A DNA stretch of 64,000 nucleotides, taken from positions 1 to 64,000 of the forward strand of contig JACJVZ010000002.1 of the NCBI GenBank assembly GCA_020637445.1, given 5' to 3'. Position numbers and translations under genes: made by a program. Origin of the DNA: Calditrichota bacterium (GTDB lineage: Bacteria; Electryoneota; RPQS01). Position 1 is the first letter of the stretch; each line of letters opens with the position of its first letter. This document shows, in pieces, positions 18,610 to 27,827 of the stretch. The notes under the pieces are model-generated. The model worked only from the letters and a program-made list of their open reading frames with translations. It made no database searches and had not been told where the DNA came from.

Positions 18610-19580
18610 CCTGCATTCTCGCTTGTTTTACTCAGCTCGTTCCAGATTAATGCAGCGGCTCCCAAGACGGCGACATTGCCTTGTTTCAAACCGGACGGAA
18701 GAAGTTTGACTTTGCCTTTGAAGATATTCAACATGTAGTGTTCCATCCAACGGTATGTCGGCTCGAAAATGAGATTAGCGGAGTTGGCGAGTCCGCCGAA
18801 CAGGAAAATTGCTTCCGGACTTGTGTAGGCGACGGAGTCGGCAAGTTTCAATCCGAGGATTTGGCCGGTGGTCTCAAAAACTTCGAGCGCAATTTTGTCT
18901 CCACGCGAGGCGGCTTCCGCAATAGCAACTGCTGTCAAATTCGATCCAGAGAGACCGCGCAGCTCGGAAGGTTGTGAATCACGGTCAAGCAGCTCACGCG
19001 CAGTTCGGCAGACTCCTGTGGCTGACGCGTAGGTTTCGAGACAGCCGCGACGTCCGCAGTTGCACTGGCGGCCGTTTGGATCGTAGATTGTGTGTCCGAT
19101 TTCGCCGGCAAAACCGTCGTGACCGTAGACCAATTCACCGCCGCTGACAATTCCGCTGCCGACTCCCGTACCGAGAGTGATGACGATGAAGTCTTTCATT
19201 CCTTGCGCGCCGCCGAAAAGCATCTCGCCGATGGCCGCGGCGTTGGCGTCGTTCGTCAACGCGGAAGGTAAATGAAAACGCTCGCGAAACATTTCCGCGA
19301 GCGGGATGATACCTTTCCAAGCGAGGTTCGGAGCATATTCGACGGTTCCGCGATAGTAGTTTCCGTTCGGAGCGCCGATTCCGATTCCGGTTAGAGACAA
19401 ATCTGACCGGGAGGCGAGCAGTTTGCGAATCTCGTCGGTCATGGCGGCGGCAAAATCGTGAGGCTCGGGGAAGTCCGACGTGGCAATTTTGCCATCTGCG
19501 AGACAATTTCCGGACCGGTCAACAAGGCCGAAGACGACGCTGGTTCCGCCAATGTCAATCCCGGCAACAACGGGGGTCAT
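18606..19580 (-). CDS. ROK-family sugar kinase (glucokinase-like)
   Basis: A 324-residue cytoplasmic ATP-dependent hexose kinase. It shows the N-terminal phosphate loop GIDIGGTSVVFGLVD, the catalytic region LTNDANAAAIGE, TLGTGVGSGIV, AGEIGHTI with the zinc-ligand His, and the ROK zinc motif CNCGRRGCLE. The family phosphorylates glucose, mannose, fructose or N-acetylhexosamines; the GH92 context makes mannose an attractive substrate. First gene of the four-gene operon. Confidence 0.9.
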   Translation of the reverse strand: MTPVVAGIDIGGTSVVFGLVDRSGNCLADGKIATSDFPEPHDFAAAMTDEIRKLLASRSDLSLTGIGIGAPNGNYYRGTVEYAPNLAWKGIIPLAEMFRERFHLPSALTNDANAAAIGEMLFGGAQGMKDFIVITLGTGVGSGIVSGGELVYGHDGFAGEIGHTIYDPNGRQCNCGRRGCLETYASATGVCRTARELLDRDSQPSELRGLSGSNLTAVAIAEAASRGDKIALEVFETTGQILGLKLADSVAYTSPEAIFLFGGLANSANLIFEPTYRWMEHYMLNIFKGKVKLLPSGLKQGNVAVLGAAALIWNELSKTSENAG

Positions 19581-19862
19581 AAGGGAGATTTCAAGTTTTC
19601 TGGTTGAGAATGCTGAGGCAGGAAGACTTAAGCAGATGTTTGAATGTATTATTTAATCCTTTATTAATCAACGAAAGTTTTTCTATATTTTGGCATGACA
19701 CAGGAGTTTTTTGCTGACTTGGCGCTGAAGCAAAAATCTGGAACTGGATGAACTCCGAGTCAGGTTGGAAATAAACTTATTGGAAATAGCAACTTCTGTA
19801 ATCCCGGCGCCTCTCGTCGGACATCTGTCACAAGCCCGAACTCCCACAAAAGGATTCGATAC
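19581..19862. other. Divergent intergenic region
   Basis: About 280 bases between the start of the ROK operon and the TMEM175-type gene. It is A/T-rich around 19640-19700 and must hold both promoters, but I see no confident -35/-10 pair, operator or RNA gene. Confidence 0.4.
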
Positions 19863-20443
19863 ATGTCAACTTCCCGGCTTGAAGCCTTCAGCGATGCAGT
19901 GATTGCGATCATTCTCACGATTATGGTTTGGAAATGAAAGTCCCGCACGGCACATCTTTCGCGGATTTGATGCCGGTCGTGCCGTTTTTCCTGACCTTTG
20001 TGATGAGTTTTGTCTATTTGGGAATCTATTGGAACAATCATCACCATTTGCTGCATCTCACGGATCGAGTCACGGGAGGAGTGCTGTGGGCGAATCTGCA
20101 TTTGCTGTTTTGGCTGTCTCTCATTCCGTTTGTCACGGGATGGATGGCCGAGAATCACTTCGCCCGCGAACCGGTGATGCTGTATGGAATCGTCTTGCTC
20201 ATGGCCGGAGTTGCCTACGGAATATTGGTCAAAGTATTGACCTTGGGATGTACGCCGAACTCACGGCTGCGCCAGGCCGTCGGCAGGGATGTTAAGGGCA
20301 AACTCTCCGTCGTTTTCTATGCGATCGCACTCGGTGCGGCCTTCTGGAATTCTTGGATCGCCGTGGCGATTTACGTTTTGGTGGCCTTGATTTGGGTCAT
20401 TCCTGACCGGCGAATTGAAGGACGGACATTTGCCTCAGAGTAA
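19863..20443 (+). pseudogene. TMEM175/DUF1211-family channel gene with a one-base frameshift
   Basis: The ATG at 19863 follows AAAGGA and opens a frame beginning MSTSRLEAFSDAVIAIILTI, the signature RLEAFSD helix of TMEM175-type potassium channels. That frame stops at 19935-19937. The next frame continues the family directly with LEMKVPHGTSFADLMPVVPFF and runs through the remaining membrane helices to 20443, for about 193 residues together. The junction reads ATGGTTTGGAAATG; one more T in the T run would restore MVLEMK. Either a recent inactivating mutation or a sequence error at a short homopolymer. Confidence 0.85.
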
Positions 20444-20475
20444 CATGGTTCGTGAGTGCAGTTCGACTCTACAAG

Positions 20476-20504
20476 AAAACCCGCAGAATGCTCTGCGGGT
20501 TTTG
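20476..20504. terminator. Bidirectional terminator
   Basis: AAAACCCGCAG and CTCTGCGGGTTTT form a stem around a short AATG loop between the convergent TMEM175-type gene and the sensor kinase gene. Confidence 0.85.
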
Positions 20505-20534
20505 TTTACTGAAGACCAAAGAATCTGCTTGCGG

Positions 20535-22310
20535 CTATCTGTTTAGGGGCACGCGGATAAAGAATGTGCTGCCTTTGCCCAGCTCGGTTTTGACATCGGC
20601 ATTGCCGCCGTGTGCAAGTGCGGCGTGTTTGACAATGGCCAAGCCCAATCCGGTGCCGCCGTACTTGCGGTTGCGCGAGGCTTCGATGCGGTAGAAGCGC
20701 TCGAAAATCCGCGAAAGATGTTTTTCTGCTATGCCGGGACCTTGGTCTTCGACTTCGATCATCAGGCAATTGGCTTCCTGCTTGGCCGAGACTTTGATAG
20801 CCGTGTTCTCCGGACTGTATTTGCAAGCGTTGTCAATCAGATTGATGACAGCTTGCCGGATCAGGAAGGCATTGACAGCAGCACGGAGGTTGGGCGGACA
20901 GTCTATTTCGATTTTCTGTCCCCGGATATCCGCAGCCGTGGCTGTGGCCTCTATGGCATCTTGCAGGATGAGCAGGATTGGAGTGTCTTCGGCCGCGAGT
21001 TTGTTCGACTCGGAAGCCTGTTCGATGCGGGCAAGACTTAACAGATCTTCGATAATGGACTGTAAGTAGTCGGCTTGACGGGCAATGATGTCCAAGAACC
21101 GCTCGGCATCCTGCGGGTTGTCGATTGCCCCTTCGCGGAGGGTTTCGATGGACGCCATGATGGCCGTGACGGGAGTTTTCAATTCGTGGCTGGCATTGGC
21201 CACGAAATCGCGGCGAGTGACTTCAAGTTTGCGAATTTGAGTGACGTCATTGATCACGACCAAGACACCTACGACTTCTCCGAGGTCGAGAATCGGTGTT
21301 CCGCGAAGCTGCAGGATGCGCTCTTTGTTGTCAAAACGAACGATTTCGCGTTCGACGGGTTGAGAAGCCCGTTGTGTGAAATTGACGAACTGTTGAATAT
21401 CCGTGCTGCGGACGGCTTCTTCGATCAGCCGCCCTTTGACGCGCTCGGAGTCGACTTCAAAGAGTCGCGCGGCTGCGGCATTCAACATGATGACCCGGCC
21501 TTCGCGGTCCACGGCGAGCACGCCTTCGATCATGGCGGCGAGAATTGCGTTCTGCTCTTCGCGCTGCCGTTCTACGGTGCGAATGCGGTCGTCGAGTTCG
21601 ACGGCCATGTTGTTCAAGGCGCGGCTGAGTGAACAGAGTTCAGTTGTGTCCGGTTCTTCAATAAGTTCATCGAGCTTGCCTGCCGCGAAGCGGTCGGCCC
21701 CCTGTTTGATCGTTTCAATCGGAGTGGCAATCCGGCGGACGACCAAGAAAATCAGGACGGTCCCGAACATAATCAGCAGGACAGAGATGACAATCAGCCT
21801 GCCGATGCTCCAGAAGAGGTCCCAGCGGGAGGCTTCGACTCGTTCACCGCCGCGGAGGACGGCCACCAACAGCCCGGACTGATAAACGGGTATGGCGACG
21901 AACGAGAAATTGCGTCTGAATTCGTGGCTCAGCCGAACGGACTTGCCGGTCTTGCCTTGAAGCGCGGCGGCGACTTCGGCGCGGTTTTTCTGATTCGGGA
22001 TGGCGGACGGCAGCGTGTCCGATTCGGCGGTAACGTTGCCCAAACTGTCCATCAGGGTCAAACGCAAAGAACCTGCTCGAGCATGGGCTTGGAGCAGGTT
22101 CTGAAGTTGTTCGGTCGAAGCAGTGGGCAGCTCGCTTGCAACGAGCAAACGGATCAAATCAACTCGATTTTCAATACTGTTTTCGAGTTGCCGGAGTTCC
22201 GCCCGGCGGAAAGCTGTTCCAATAAAGAAGAGTAAGAGGACCAGCGTCGCGATGGCGACCGCGACATACGGGATGTAAAGTCTGCTAAAAAGGGGTTTGG
22301 TGCGGGCCAT
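20535..22310 (-). CDS. PhoR-type sensor histidine kinase
   Basis: A 591-residue membrane sensor kinase. TM1 lies at ~10-32, a periplasmic domain extends to ~160, and TM2 (LIVISVLLIMFGTVLIFLVV) precedes a HAMP segment (RRIATPIETIKQGADRFAAG). A PAS domain (~255-350) is followed by HisKA with the phospho-acceptor in FVANASHELKTPVTAI and a HATPase_c domain with NLIDNACKYS, VEDQGPGIAEKHLSRIFERF and GGTGLGLAIVKH. All key kinase motifs are intact. The architecture is that of PhoR/WalK-like kinases. It is 94 bases downstream of its response regulator. The phosphate signal is suggested by architecture only; no phosphate genes are nearby. Confidence 0.9.
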   Translation of the reverse strand: MARTKPLFSRLYIPYVAVAIATLVLLLFFIGTAFRRAELRQLENSIENRVDLIRLLVASELPTASTEQLQNLLQAHARAGSLRLTLMDSLGNVTAESDTLPSAIPNQKNRAEVAAALQGKTGKSVRLSHEFRRNFSFVAIPVYQSGLLVAVLRGGERVEASRWDLFWSIGRLIVISVLLIMFGTVLIFLVVRRIATPIETIKQGADRFAAGKLDELIEEPDTTELCSLSRALNNMAVELDDRIRTVERQREEQNAILAAMIEGVLAVDREGRVIMLNAAAARLFEVDSERVKGRLIEEAVRSTDIQQFVNFTQRASQPVEREIVRFDNKERILQLRGTPILDLGEVVGVLVVINDVTQIRKLEVTRRDFVANASHELKTPVTAIMASIETLREGAIDNPQDAERFLDIIARQADYLQSIIEDLLSLARIEQASESNKLAAEDTPILLILQDAIEATATAADIRGQKIEIDCPPNLRAAVNAFLIRQAVINLIDNACKYSPENTAIKVSAKQEANCLMIEVEDQGPGIAEKHLSRIFERFYRIEASRNRKYGGTGLGLAIVKHAALAHGGNADVKTELGKGSTFFIRVPLNR

Positions 22311-22404
22311 TAGCGACCATTTCTAAATCCGGCCGGGCGCTCAGGTTTCGGCAGTATGACCGCTGGAAGAAGGTCTTCCTCCCTCCACCCGCTGCTGCAA
22401 ACGG

Positions 22405-23100
22405 TTACGGTCTGAATCTGTAGCCTACGCCGCGGACGGTTTCGATGTAGTTTCCACAATCCCCGAGTTTGCGACGCAGTCCGACGATCATCACATCGAC
22501 CGAGCGATCGGACACCGCGTGCTTTTCACCATGGACGGCATCGACAAGCTGGTAGCGGGAAAAAACCCAGCCGGGACGGCGCGCCATGTGGTGGAGAATA
22601 CGGAATTCGGAATTTGTGAGATCGACCAATCTGCCATCCACCAAGACTTCATGACGTCCCGGGTGAATGGTCAATTGGCTGAAATTCAGGACTTCGTCCT
22701 CGCCATGCGCGGTTTCGCTCAGTCGGCGAAGGACGGCACGGGCACGGGCGACCACGACTTTGGGGCTAAAGGGTTTGGTGACATAGTCATCGGCACCCAG
22801 TTCAAGTCCGGTCACGACGTCTGATTCCTCATCTTTTGCTGTGAGCATCAGGATCGGAATGTTGGCCGTGGTGGCATCTGACTTCAATTTGCGGCAGACC
22901 TGAAGTCCGTCAATTCCGGGCAGCATCAGGTCGAGGAGAATCAGGTCGGGCGGCATGGTGGTGACGGCTGAAAGAGCCTGTTCACCTGTTTCGACGGCGC
23001 GTACACTGAATCCGTCCCGTGTTAGATTGTACTCAAGCAGGGCGCGAATATCGTGCTCGTCTTCAACAACCAATACGGTATTCTTCATCTTATCACTCAT
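22405..23100 (-). CDS. PhoB/OmpR-family response regulator
   Basis: A cytoplasmic transcription factor of about 231 residues. The receiver domain has the acidic pair VVEDEHD, the phospho-acceptor in DLILLDLMLPG, the conserved Thr/Ser region MLTAKDEESD and the Lys in DDYVTKPFSPK. The C-terminal winged helix shows LTNSEFRILHHMARRPGWVF and SDRSVDVMIVGLRRKLGDC, ending VRGVGYRF as in PhoB. Start choice is uncertain: ATG 23100 (MSDKMKNT) is used, ATG 23088 (MKNTVLVV) is equally possible, and neither has a strong ribosome site. It pairs with the downstream sensor kinase. Confidence 0.9.
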   Translation of the reverse strand: MSDKMKNTVLVVEDEHDIRALLEYNLTRDGFSVRAVETGEQALSAVTTMPPDLILLDLMLPGIDGLQVCRKLKSDATTANIPILMLTAKDEESDVVTGLELGADDYVTKPFSPKVVVARARAVLRRLSETAHGEDEVLNFSQLTIHPGRHEVLVDGRLVDLTNSEFRILHHMARRPGWVFSRYQLVDAVHGEKHAVSDRSVDVMIVGLRRKLGDCGNYIETVRGVGYRFRP

Positions 23101-23127
23101 GTAAAGGTGGGACAATGAAACGCCCAA

Positions 23128-23413
23128 GAGTAATAGAATATTGTGAAAGAAGTGTGAGCGTGTTAGGAAATACCGCCGCGATAATTTTAGTAGTTAGAAA
23201 GTTGGAAAAATCAAGGCGTGACCAAGACAAAAATTTGTGCAAAGTTTTCTGTCGATTTTATCTATTGATTTTTATTGTTTTGCGATTTGATTTGCGACTT
23301 CTTGCAAAAGGCTTTGCCATAGCTGGACATTTCTCGGCATACATGCAATTTGCGATGTGTATTCAACAAAATATTTATTTTTAATTATTTACATCATTTT
23401 CTGATACTTTGTC
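23128..23413. other. A/T-rich intergenic region upstream of the phoB-type gene
   Basis: A very A/T-rich spacer, extreme at 23360-23400, that should hold the promoter of the two-component operon and the 3' end of the esterase transcript. No RNA gene, clear terminator or repeated pho-box-like array was recognised. Confidence 0.4.
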
Positions 23414-24853
23414 TCATTTCAGGAGGATCATCTTGACGGTTTGAGTAATTTGTCCGGCTGTAAGTCTTGCAAAGTAGATTCCCGAGGGTAAACCCGCTCC
23501 ATCGAATACGAAATCAAAGCTGCCAGATTCAAGAACCTCTTTTGCCAACGTATCTACGACTTGCCCTTGCAGATTATAGACAGTAAGGCTGACGTAGCTT
23601 CGGCGGGTGAGGTTCAGAGTGAGCGTGGTTGACGGGTTAAACGGGTTGGGGAAATTCTGACTTAGTGAAAATTCGTCGGCAAGCTCACCGGTGCGCGGCT
23701 CCGAACTGGTCTGTGCGGGGTACAAATAAAGCAGAGCTTCGTCGAAATGGGCGCGCCAATTGCCCCAACTGTGACCATCGTGGTGAAATTGGTAAAACTG
23801 CTGATAATTTTGCGTTTGCAGCAACTCATGCAGATTTTCGGTCAAAGGAATTAGCTGCGGAATGTCATAGGTCCCGATGTCGAGATAGAACTTCAAACCA
23901 AGGTCATCGCGGATCGCCAAGGTATCGGTGATCGAAGATTGGACAAACGGGGATTGGGCGAGCACCAAACCAAAGACCTCAGGATAGGTGACTGCCAGCC
24001 AAAGTGATATGTTTCCACCATTTGAGGCCCCCGCTGAGCCGCGACTTTGGGGAGCCGAACAGGTGTTGTACTCTTCATCTATCCACGGCAACAACTCTTC
24101 GGTGATAAACCGACCAAATGCGGCCTGTTGATTGCCGGTATACTCGGGATTGCGGTTGACCGCCGGAACGAACACTGCGATAAGAGGTGTGATCTGGCCG
24201 TGGTAGATCAGATAGTCGAGAATGCGGGTAGCCGATCCAAGGTTGATGTAATCCAGTCCGTCATGGACCAACAAAAACGGATAGCAGTCGCTATCCGGAT
24301 CATATCCAAAGGGAGTATAGACCCGAACGCGGCGGGTATTGCCGAGAAACTCGCTGGTGAACATGGTGTCCCGCAGGGAGCCGTGGTCTATGTCAGGGTA
24401 GTTAATAATTTCGAGGGGTTGGACAAAACCGGGCATTCGCAGCTCTGAATTGGGACCAAAGCCGCCCGTCACCGTGTTCGGATTAAGCGGATCGAGAATC
24501 CAATTTGAGTTGTTTACGACAAATTTGTAGTCCAAGCGGGCATCGTGCTCAAGCAACTTACTGCGATACCAAAGATCTGTGCCCGAGATGCGAGTCATCA
24601 CATCGGAATCGGGAGACCAGTTGTTCATATCCCCGGGGATCATGACAGATGTGGCCTCGGCCCGATACAAGAAATGGACTTGATCCGTCTCCTCGATCAT
24701 GGGAAATCCCGGAACCGCTGCCATGAAGCTGTCGACTATAGCGGGACGTTCAGCATTTGGCGCAGAATTTATCCTTGAAAGAAAAGCAGAAAAAGTTTGC
24801 GCATGAACGGGAAGCACGAGGAGTAGCACATATAGAATGAGACATTGTCTCAT
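23414..24853 (-). CDS. Esterase-D/Fes-type hydrolase with N-terminal starch-binding-like module and T9SS sorting domain
   Basis: A 479-residue exported hydrolase. The ATG at 24853 is chosen because GGTGG precedes it and a signal peptide follows (LILYVLLLVLPVHAQ). After an E-set/CBM48-like module (SVMIPGDMNNWSPDSDV, LDYKFVVNNSNWILDP) comes an alpha/beta-hydrolase of the putative esterase family. The nucleophile is probably the Ser in GSAGASNGGNISLWLA, with His in FHHDGHSWGNW. Related enzymes hydrolyse feruloyl, enterobactin or other esters. The C-terminus is a T9SS type A-like domain (QNFPNPFNPSTT, LTVYNLQGQVV, PSGIYFARL). Divergent from the alpha-glucan locus, which suggests a polysaccharide-related surface role. 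Confidence 0.85.
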   Translation of the reverse strand: MRQCLILYVLLLVLPVHAQTFSAFLSRINSAPNAERPAIVDSFMAAVPGFPMIEETDQVHFLYRAEATSVMIPGDMNNWSPDSDVMTRISGTDLWYRSKLLEHDARLDYKFVVNNSNWILDPLNPNTVTGGFGPNSELRMPGFVQPLEIINYPDIDHGSLRDTMFTSEFLGNTRRVRVYTPFGYDPDSDCYPFLLVHDGLDYINLGSATRILDYLIYHGQITPLIAVFVPAVNRNPEYTGNQQAAFGRFITEELLPWIDEEYNTCSAPQSRGSAGASNGGNISLWLAVTYPEVFGLVLAQSPFVQSSITDTLAIRDDLGLKFYLDIGTYDIPQLIPLTENLHELLQTQNYQQFYQFHHDGHSWGNWRAHFDEALLYLYPAQTSSEPRTGELADEFSLSQNFPNPFNPSTTLTLNLTRRSYVSLTVYNLQGQVVDTLAKEVLESGSFDFVFDGAGLPSGIYFARLTAGQITQTVKMILLK

Positions 24854-24903
24854 GGCAACCACCAAAAAAGTAGAGAGTGACAACTCCTCAATATATGGGA
24901 GTT

Positions 24904-24919
24904 CGTGCAAAGTTGCACG
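24904..24919. promoter_or_regulatory. Inverted repeat in divergent promoter region (possible operator)
   Basis: CGTGCAA-AG-TTGCACG has perfect 7-base arms around a two-base centre, about 50 bases upstream of the esterase start and about 205 upstream of the TonB receptor start. The size and form resemble LacI-family-type operators, but no cognate regulator gene lies in the window. Confidence 0.35.
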
Positions 24920-25025
24920 TTTTGGAGAGCTTTACAATCCCGTAAGAAGAGGCACAAAGGAGAAGTTTCAGGCTCTAATGTGCCAAACTCCTAACCGTTC
25001 AAGTGCAGAAATGTTAGGCAAACAC

Positions 25026-25056
25026 TTGACAAACATAAAGCTCTACCGTACTTTAT
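25026..25056 (+). promoter_or_regulatory. Candidate promoter of the alpha-glucan locus
   Basis: TTGACA at 25026-25031, then 17 bases, then TACTTTAT, which partly fits both the sigma70 -10 box and the Bacteroidetes-type TAnnTTTG box. It would give a leader of about 60 bases before the TonB receptor start. Confidence 0.4.
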
Positions 25057-25124
25057 AGGTACGAATAAAATAAGGAATAATGCCATGCTGTTCTTGGCGA
25101 CCGGTTAGTACAGAGGTTATACAT

Positions 25125-27827
25125 ATGTGGTTGGGAAATCGGAGTTTCCGAGGTGGAACGGCCGGGCTGTGGCTATTTGTAGTCATGTGCTCGGCTGTTT
25201 TTGCTGGTACGACGGGGAAGATCGCGGGGAGGGTCACCGACGCTGAAAGCGGCGATCCCGTGATTGGGGCCGCAGTTATTATTGAAGGGACAAGCCTTGG
25301 TGCGGCTGCGGACATAAATGGGGAATATTTTATCCTAAATGTTCCACCGGGCAATGTGACACTCAAGGTGAATGCACTGGGATATGCTCCCAAGGTGCTG
25401 CAGGGCCTGCGAGTGATCACTGACCAGACTTCAAATGCAGATTTCGTATTGGGTGTGGAAGCCATTTCGACCGGAGAAGTCGTGGTGACTGCCGAACGGA
25501 AGCTGATTGAAGCGGACCGGACGTTTGCCACATCAACCGTGGGAAGCTCGGATATCGAAGCCTTGCCGGTTACAAATTTGAGTCAGGTAGTTGAGATTCA
25601 GGCAGGCGTCGTGGACGGTCACTTCCGCGGAGGACGCTCGAGCGAAGTGATGTATCTCGTGGACGGCATTTCCGTGACGGACGCGTACGACAACAGTCAG
25701 GGTACGCAGGTCGACAACGGAGTCGTGCAGGAGCTGCAAGTCATCAGCGGAACGTTTAACGCCGAGTACGGCCAGGCGATGTCGGGCGTCGTGAACATTA
25801 TTACGAAAGAAGGCGCCAAAGATTTCCACGGCACGGCGAAGTCCGAGTTCGGCGACTATGTCTCGTCGCACGACAATACTTGGATGAACATCGACCACGT
25901 GTCGCCGCTGGATATCCAGGATTACAACGTCACGCTTTACGGTCCCGTTCCACTTGTCAAGAAGCTCTCGTTTTACGGGAGCTTCCGTTATTTGGACGAT
26001 GACGGTTGGCTGTACGGCCAACGCCGCTGGAACGTGTATTATCCGAACAACTACGACTCGACCTACATTTTGCGCGACGGCGACAACACGTACGCCTCGA
26101 TGAATTACAATCTGGAACGCTGGGGAAACTTGAAATTGACTTATCCGCTGACGGACCAGATCAAGCTCAATTACTCGACGTTCTACAGCGCGCGCAATTA
26201 TAAGGATTATTCGCACGACTGGAAGTACGTACCGGACGGGATATTGCGCCGGTACCGCGACGGGCGGACGAACGTTTTGAGGATGAACCACGCACTCAAC
26301 GCGTCGATGTTCTACGATTTGGCATTGACGAACACGTTCAGCAAATACCATCACTTCCTGTACGAAAACTACGACGATCCGCGCTACTTGCATCCGGAAT
26401 ATCAAGACGTCAACCCGCCGTACACTCTGAATGTCGCGGGAACGGATCTGGCACGATTCAACCGCTGGACGAACACGAATCAGGGAACGGGCGATCTGTC
26501 TTATCAGGCCAGCAAGCTGCATTTGTTGAAGATGGGCTTTGATGTCAAGCTGCACGAAGTATTCTACGAAGATATCAACATCGTGCCGGAAGATGCTACG
26601 GGAACAGAGTTTTTCAAACCCATTATTCAGGACATCAGCAGCCCGTCGCACGACAAGTATACGAACAATCCTTATGAGTTCGCTTTGTACGCGCAGGACA
26701 AGTTCGAATTGCCGTCGCTGATCGTGAACTTTGGTTTGAGATTCGACTATTTCAATCCGGACGGACGAGTACCTGCCGACCCGAAAGATCCGAACGTTTA
26801 CATTCCGCTGCTTCCGGAGCGTGCCGCACAGACTTTGGAAGAGCGGCTCTCCTATTGGTATAAGAAAGTCGACGCCAAGTACCGTGTCTCGCCGCGACTG
26901 GGTATTGCTTACCCGATGTCGGATCAAGGTGTGTTCCACTTCGCTTACGGCCACTTCGTACAACGTCCGACGTTCGAACGTATGTACGCTAATCCGGAAT
27001 TCGAGCTGGAATCGGGCGTAGGGTTGAATACCGTGATGGGGAATCCCGATTTGGATATGGAAGAGACTGTTTCCTACGAATTCGGATTCCAGCAGCAGAT
27101 TCACGAAGACGTTTCGATCTCGACATCGCTGTTCTTCCGCGATATTCGCAGTCTCGTGGCGACGGATCGAATCGTCGAGACGTATTCCGCGGGTACGAAA
27201 TACGCGCAGTATGTGAACCGCAGTTTCGGCGAAGTGAAGGGTATTACGTTGTCGCTGGATAAGCGAATGGCGAATAATTTCAGCGCGTTCGTGGATTACA
27301 CCTATCAGATCGCGGAAGGCAACGCCAGCGACCCGCAGTCGGCTTACAACGATCTTAAAGGCAGCAACCCGCGCGAACCGGAACAGCAGCTTGTGCCGCT
27401 GGACTGGGACCGCCGTCATACGCTGAACGCGAGTTTGACTTATGCGAAGCCGGGACAGAGAGGTTACGGCGCGACGCTGCTTGGAAAATACGGCAGCGGT
27501 CTTCCCTATTCGCCGACGGATGATGGCATTCGTACTGGATTTGAAAACGACGGACGCCGTCCGGACTATTACAATCTTGATTTGAACTTGTTCAAATCGT
27601 TCCCGGTCGGAAAGAACAAACTTCTGTTGACGGCGACCGTTCAAAATGTTCTCGATATTAAGAATGAAGACGGCGTCTACGACGATACCGGCCGCGCAGG
27701 CTACACGATTGTCGAGAACGAGGCCGTGGAAGTTCCGTCGATCAACACGCTGGCCGAAGTTTATCCCGATCCGTCGAAATACTCACGACCGCGACTGGTC
27801 AAACTTGGCGTGAGCTACGAGTTCTAA
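25125..27827 (+). CDS. TonB-dependent receptor with carboxypeptidase-like N-terminal domain
   Basis: A 900-residue outer-membrane receptor. The ATG at 25125 is chosen for AGAGGT upstream and the signal peptide after it (LWLFVVMCSAVFAG). Residues ~28-110 are a CarboxypepD_reg-like domain (GRVTDAESGDPVIGAAVIIE, NGEYFILNVPPG), then a plug (SSDIEALPVTNLSQVVEIQAGV, VYLVDGISVTD-like region, GQAMSGVVNIITKEG) and a long beta-barrel ending LVKLGVSYEF with the usual terminal Phe. Such receptors import ligands using TonB energy. The position at the head of the alpha-glucan locus implies malto-oligosaccharide uptake. No SusD homologue follows; the partner is the next gene, which begins directly after this stop. 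Confidence 0.92.
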   Translation: MWLGNRSFRGGTAGLWLFVVMCSAVFAGTTGKIAGRVTDAESGDPVIGAAVIIEGTSLGAAADINGEYFILNVPPGNVTLKVNALGYAPKVLQGLRVITDQTSNADFVLGVEAISTGEVVVTAERKLIEADRTFATSTVGSSDIEALPVTNLSQVVEIQAGVVDGHFRGGRSSEVMYLVDGISVTDAYDNSQGTQVDNGVVQELQVISGTFNAEYGQAMSGVVNIITKEGAKDFHGTAKSEFGDYVSSHDNTWMNIDHVSPLDIQDYNVTLYGPVPLVKKLSFYGSFRYLDDDGWLYGQRRWNVYYPNNYDSTYILRDGDNTYASMNYNLERWGNLKLTYPLTDQIKLNYSTFYSARNYKDYSHDWKYVPDGILRRYRDGRTNVLRMNHALNASMFYDLALTNTFSKYHHFLYENYDDPRYLHPEYQDVNPPYTLNVAGTDLARFNRWTNTNQGTGDLSYQASKLHLLKMGFDVKLHEVFYEDINIVPEDATGTEFFKPIIQDISSPSHDKYTNNPYEFALYAQDKFELPSLIVNFGLRFDYFNPDGRVPADPKDPNVYIPLLPERAAQTLEERLSYWYKKVDAKYRVSPRLGIAYPMSDQGVFHFAYGHFVQRPTFERMYANPEFELESGVGLNTVMGNPDLDMEETVSYEFGFQQQIHEDVSISTSLFFRDIRSLVATDRIVETYSAGTKYAQYVNRSFGEVKGITLSLDKRMANNFSAFVDYTYQIAEGNASDPQSAYNDLKGSNPREPEQQLVPLDWDRRHTLNASLTYAKPGQRGYGATLLGKYGSGLPYSPTDDGIRTGFENDGRRPDYYNLDLNLFKSFPVGKNKLLLTATVQNVLDIKNEDGVYDDTGRAGYTIVENEAVEVPSINTLAEVYPDPSKYSRPRLVKLGVSYEF

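Noticed and set aside
20535..23100. Firm naming of the two-component pair as the phosphate-sensing PhoB/PhoR
   Set aside because: Architecture fits, but no pst, phoU or phosphatase genes are adjacent, and many FCB two-component pairs share this layout, so no gene symbols were given.
25533..27644. A 703-codon open frame antisense to the TonB receptor
   Set aside because: Its translation is Arg/Val/His-rich with no family features, no ribosome site and no signal. It mirrors the codon pattern of the receptor, as do other long antisense frames under 28662-30245 and 13242-16259.
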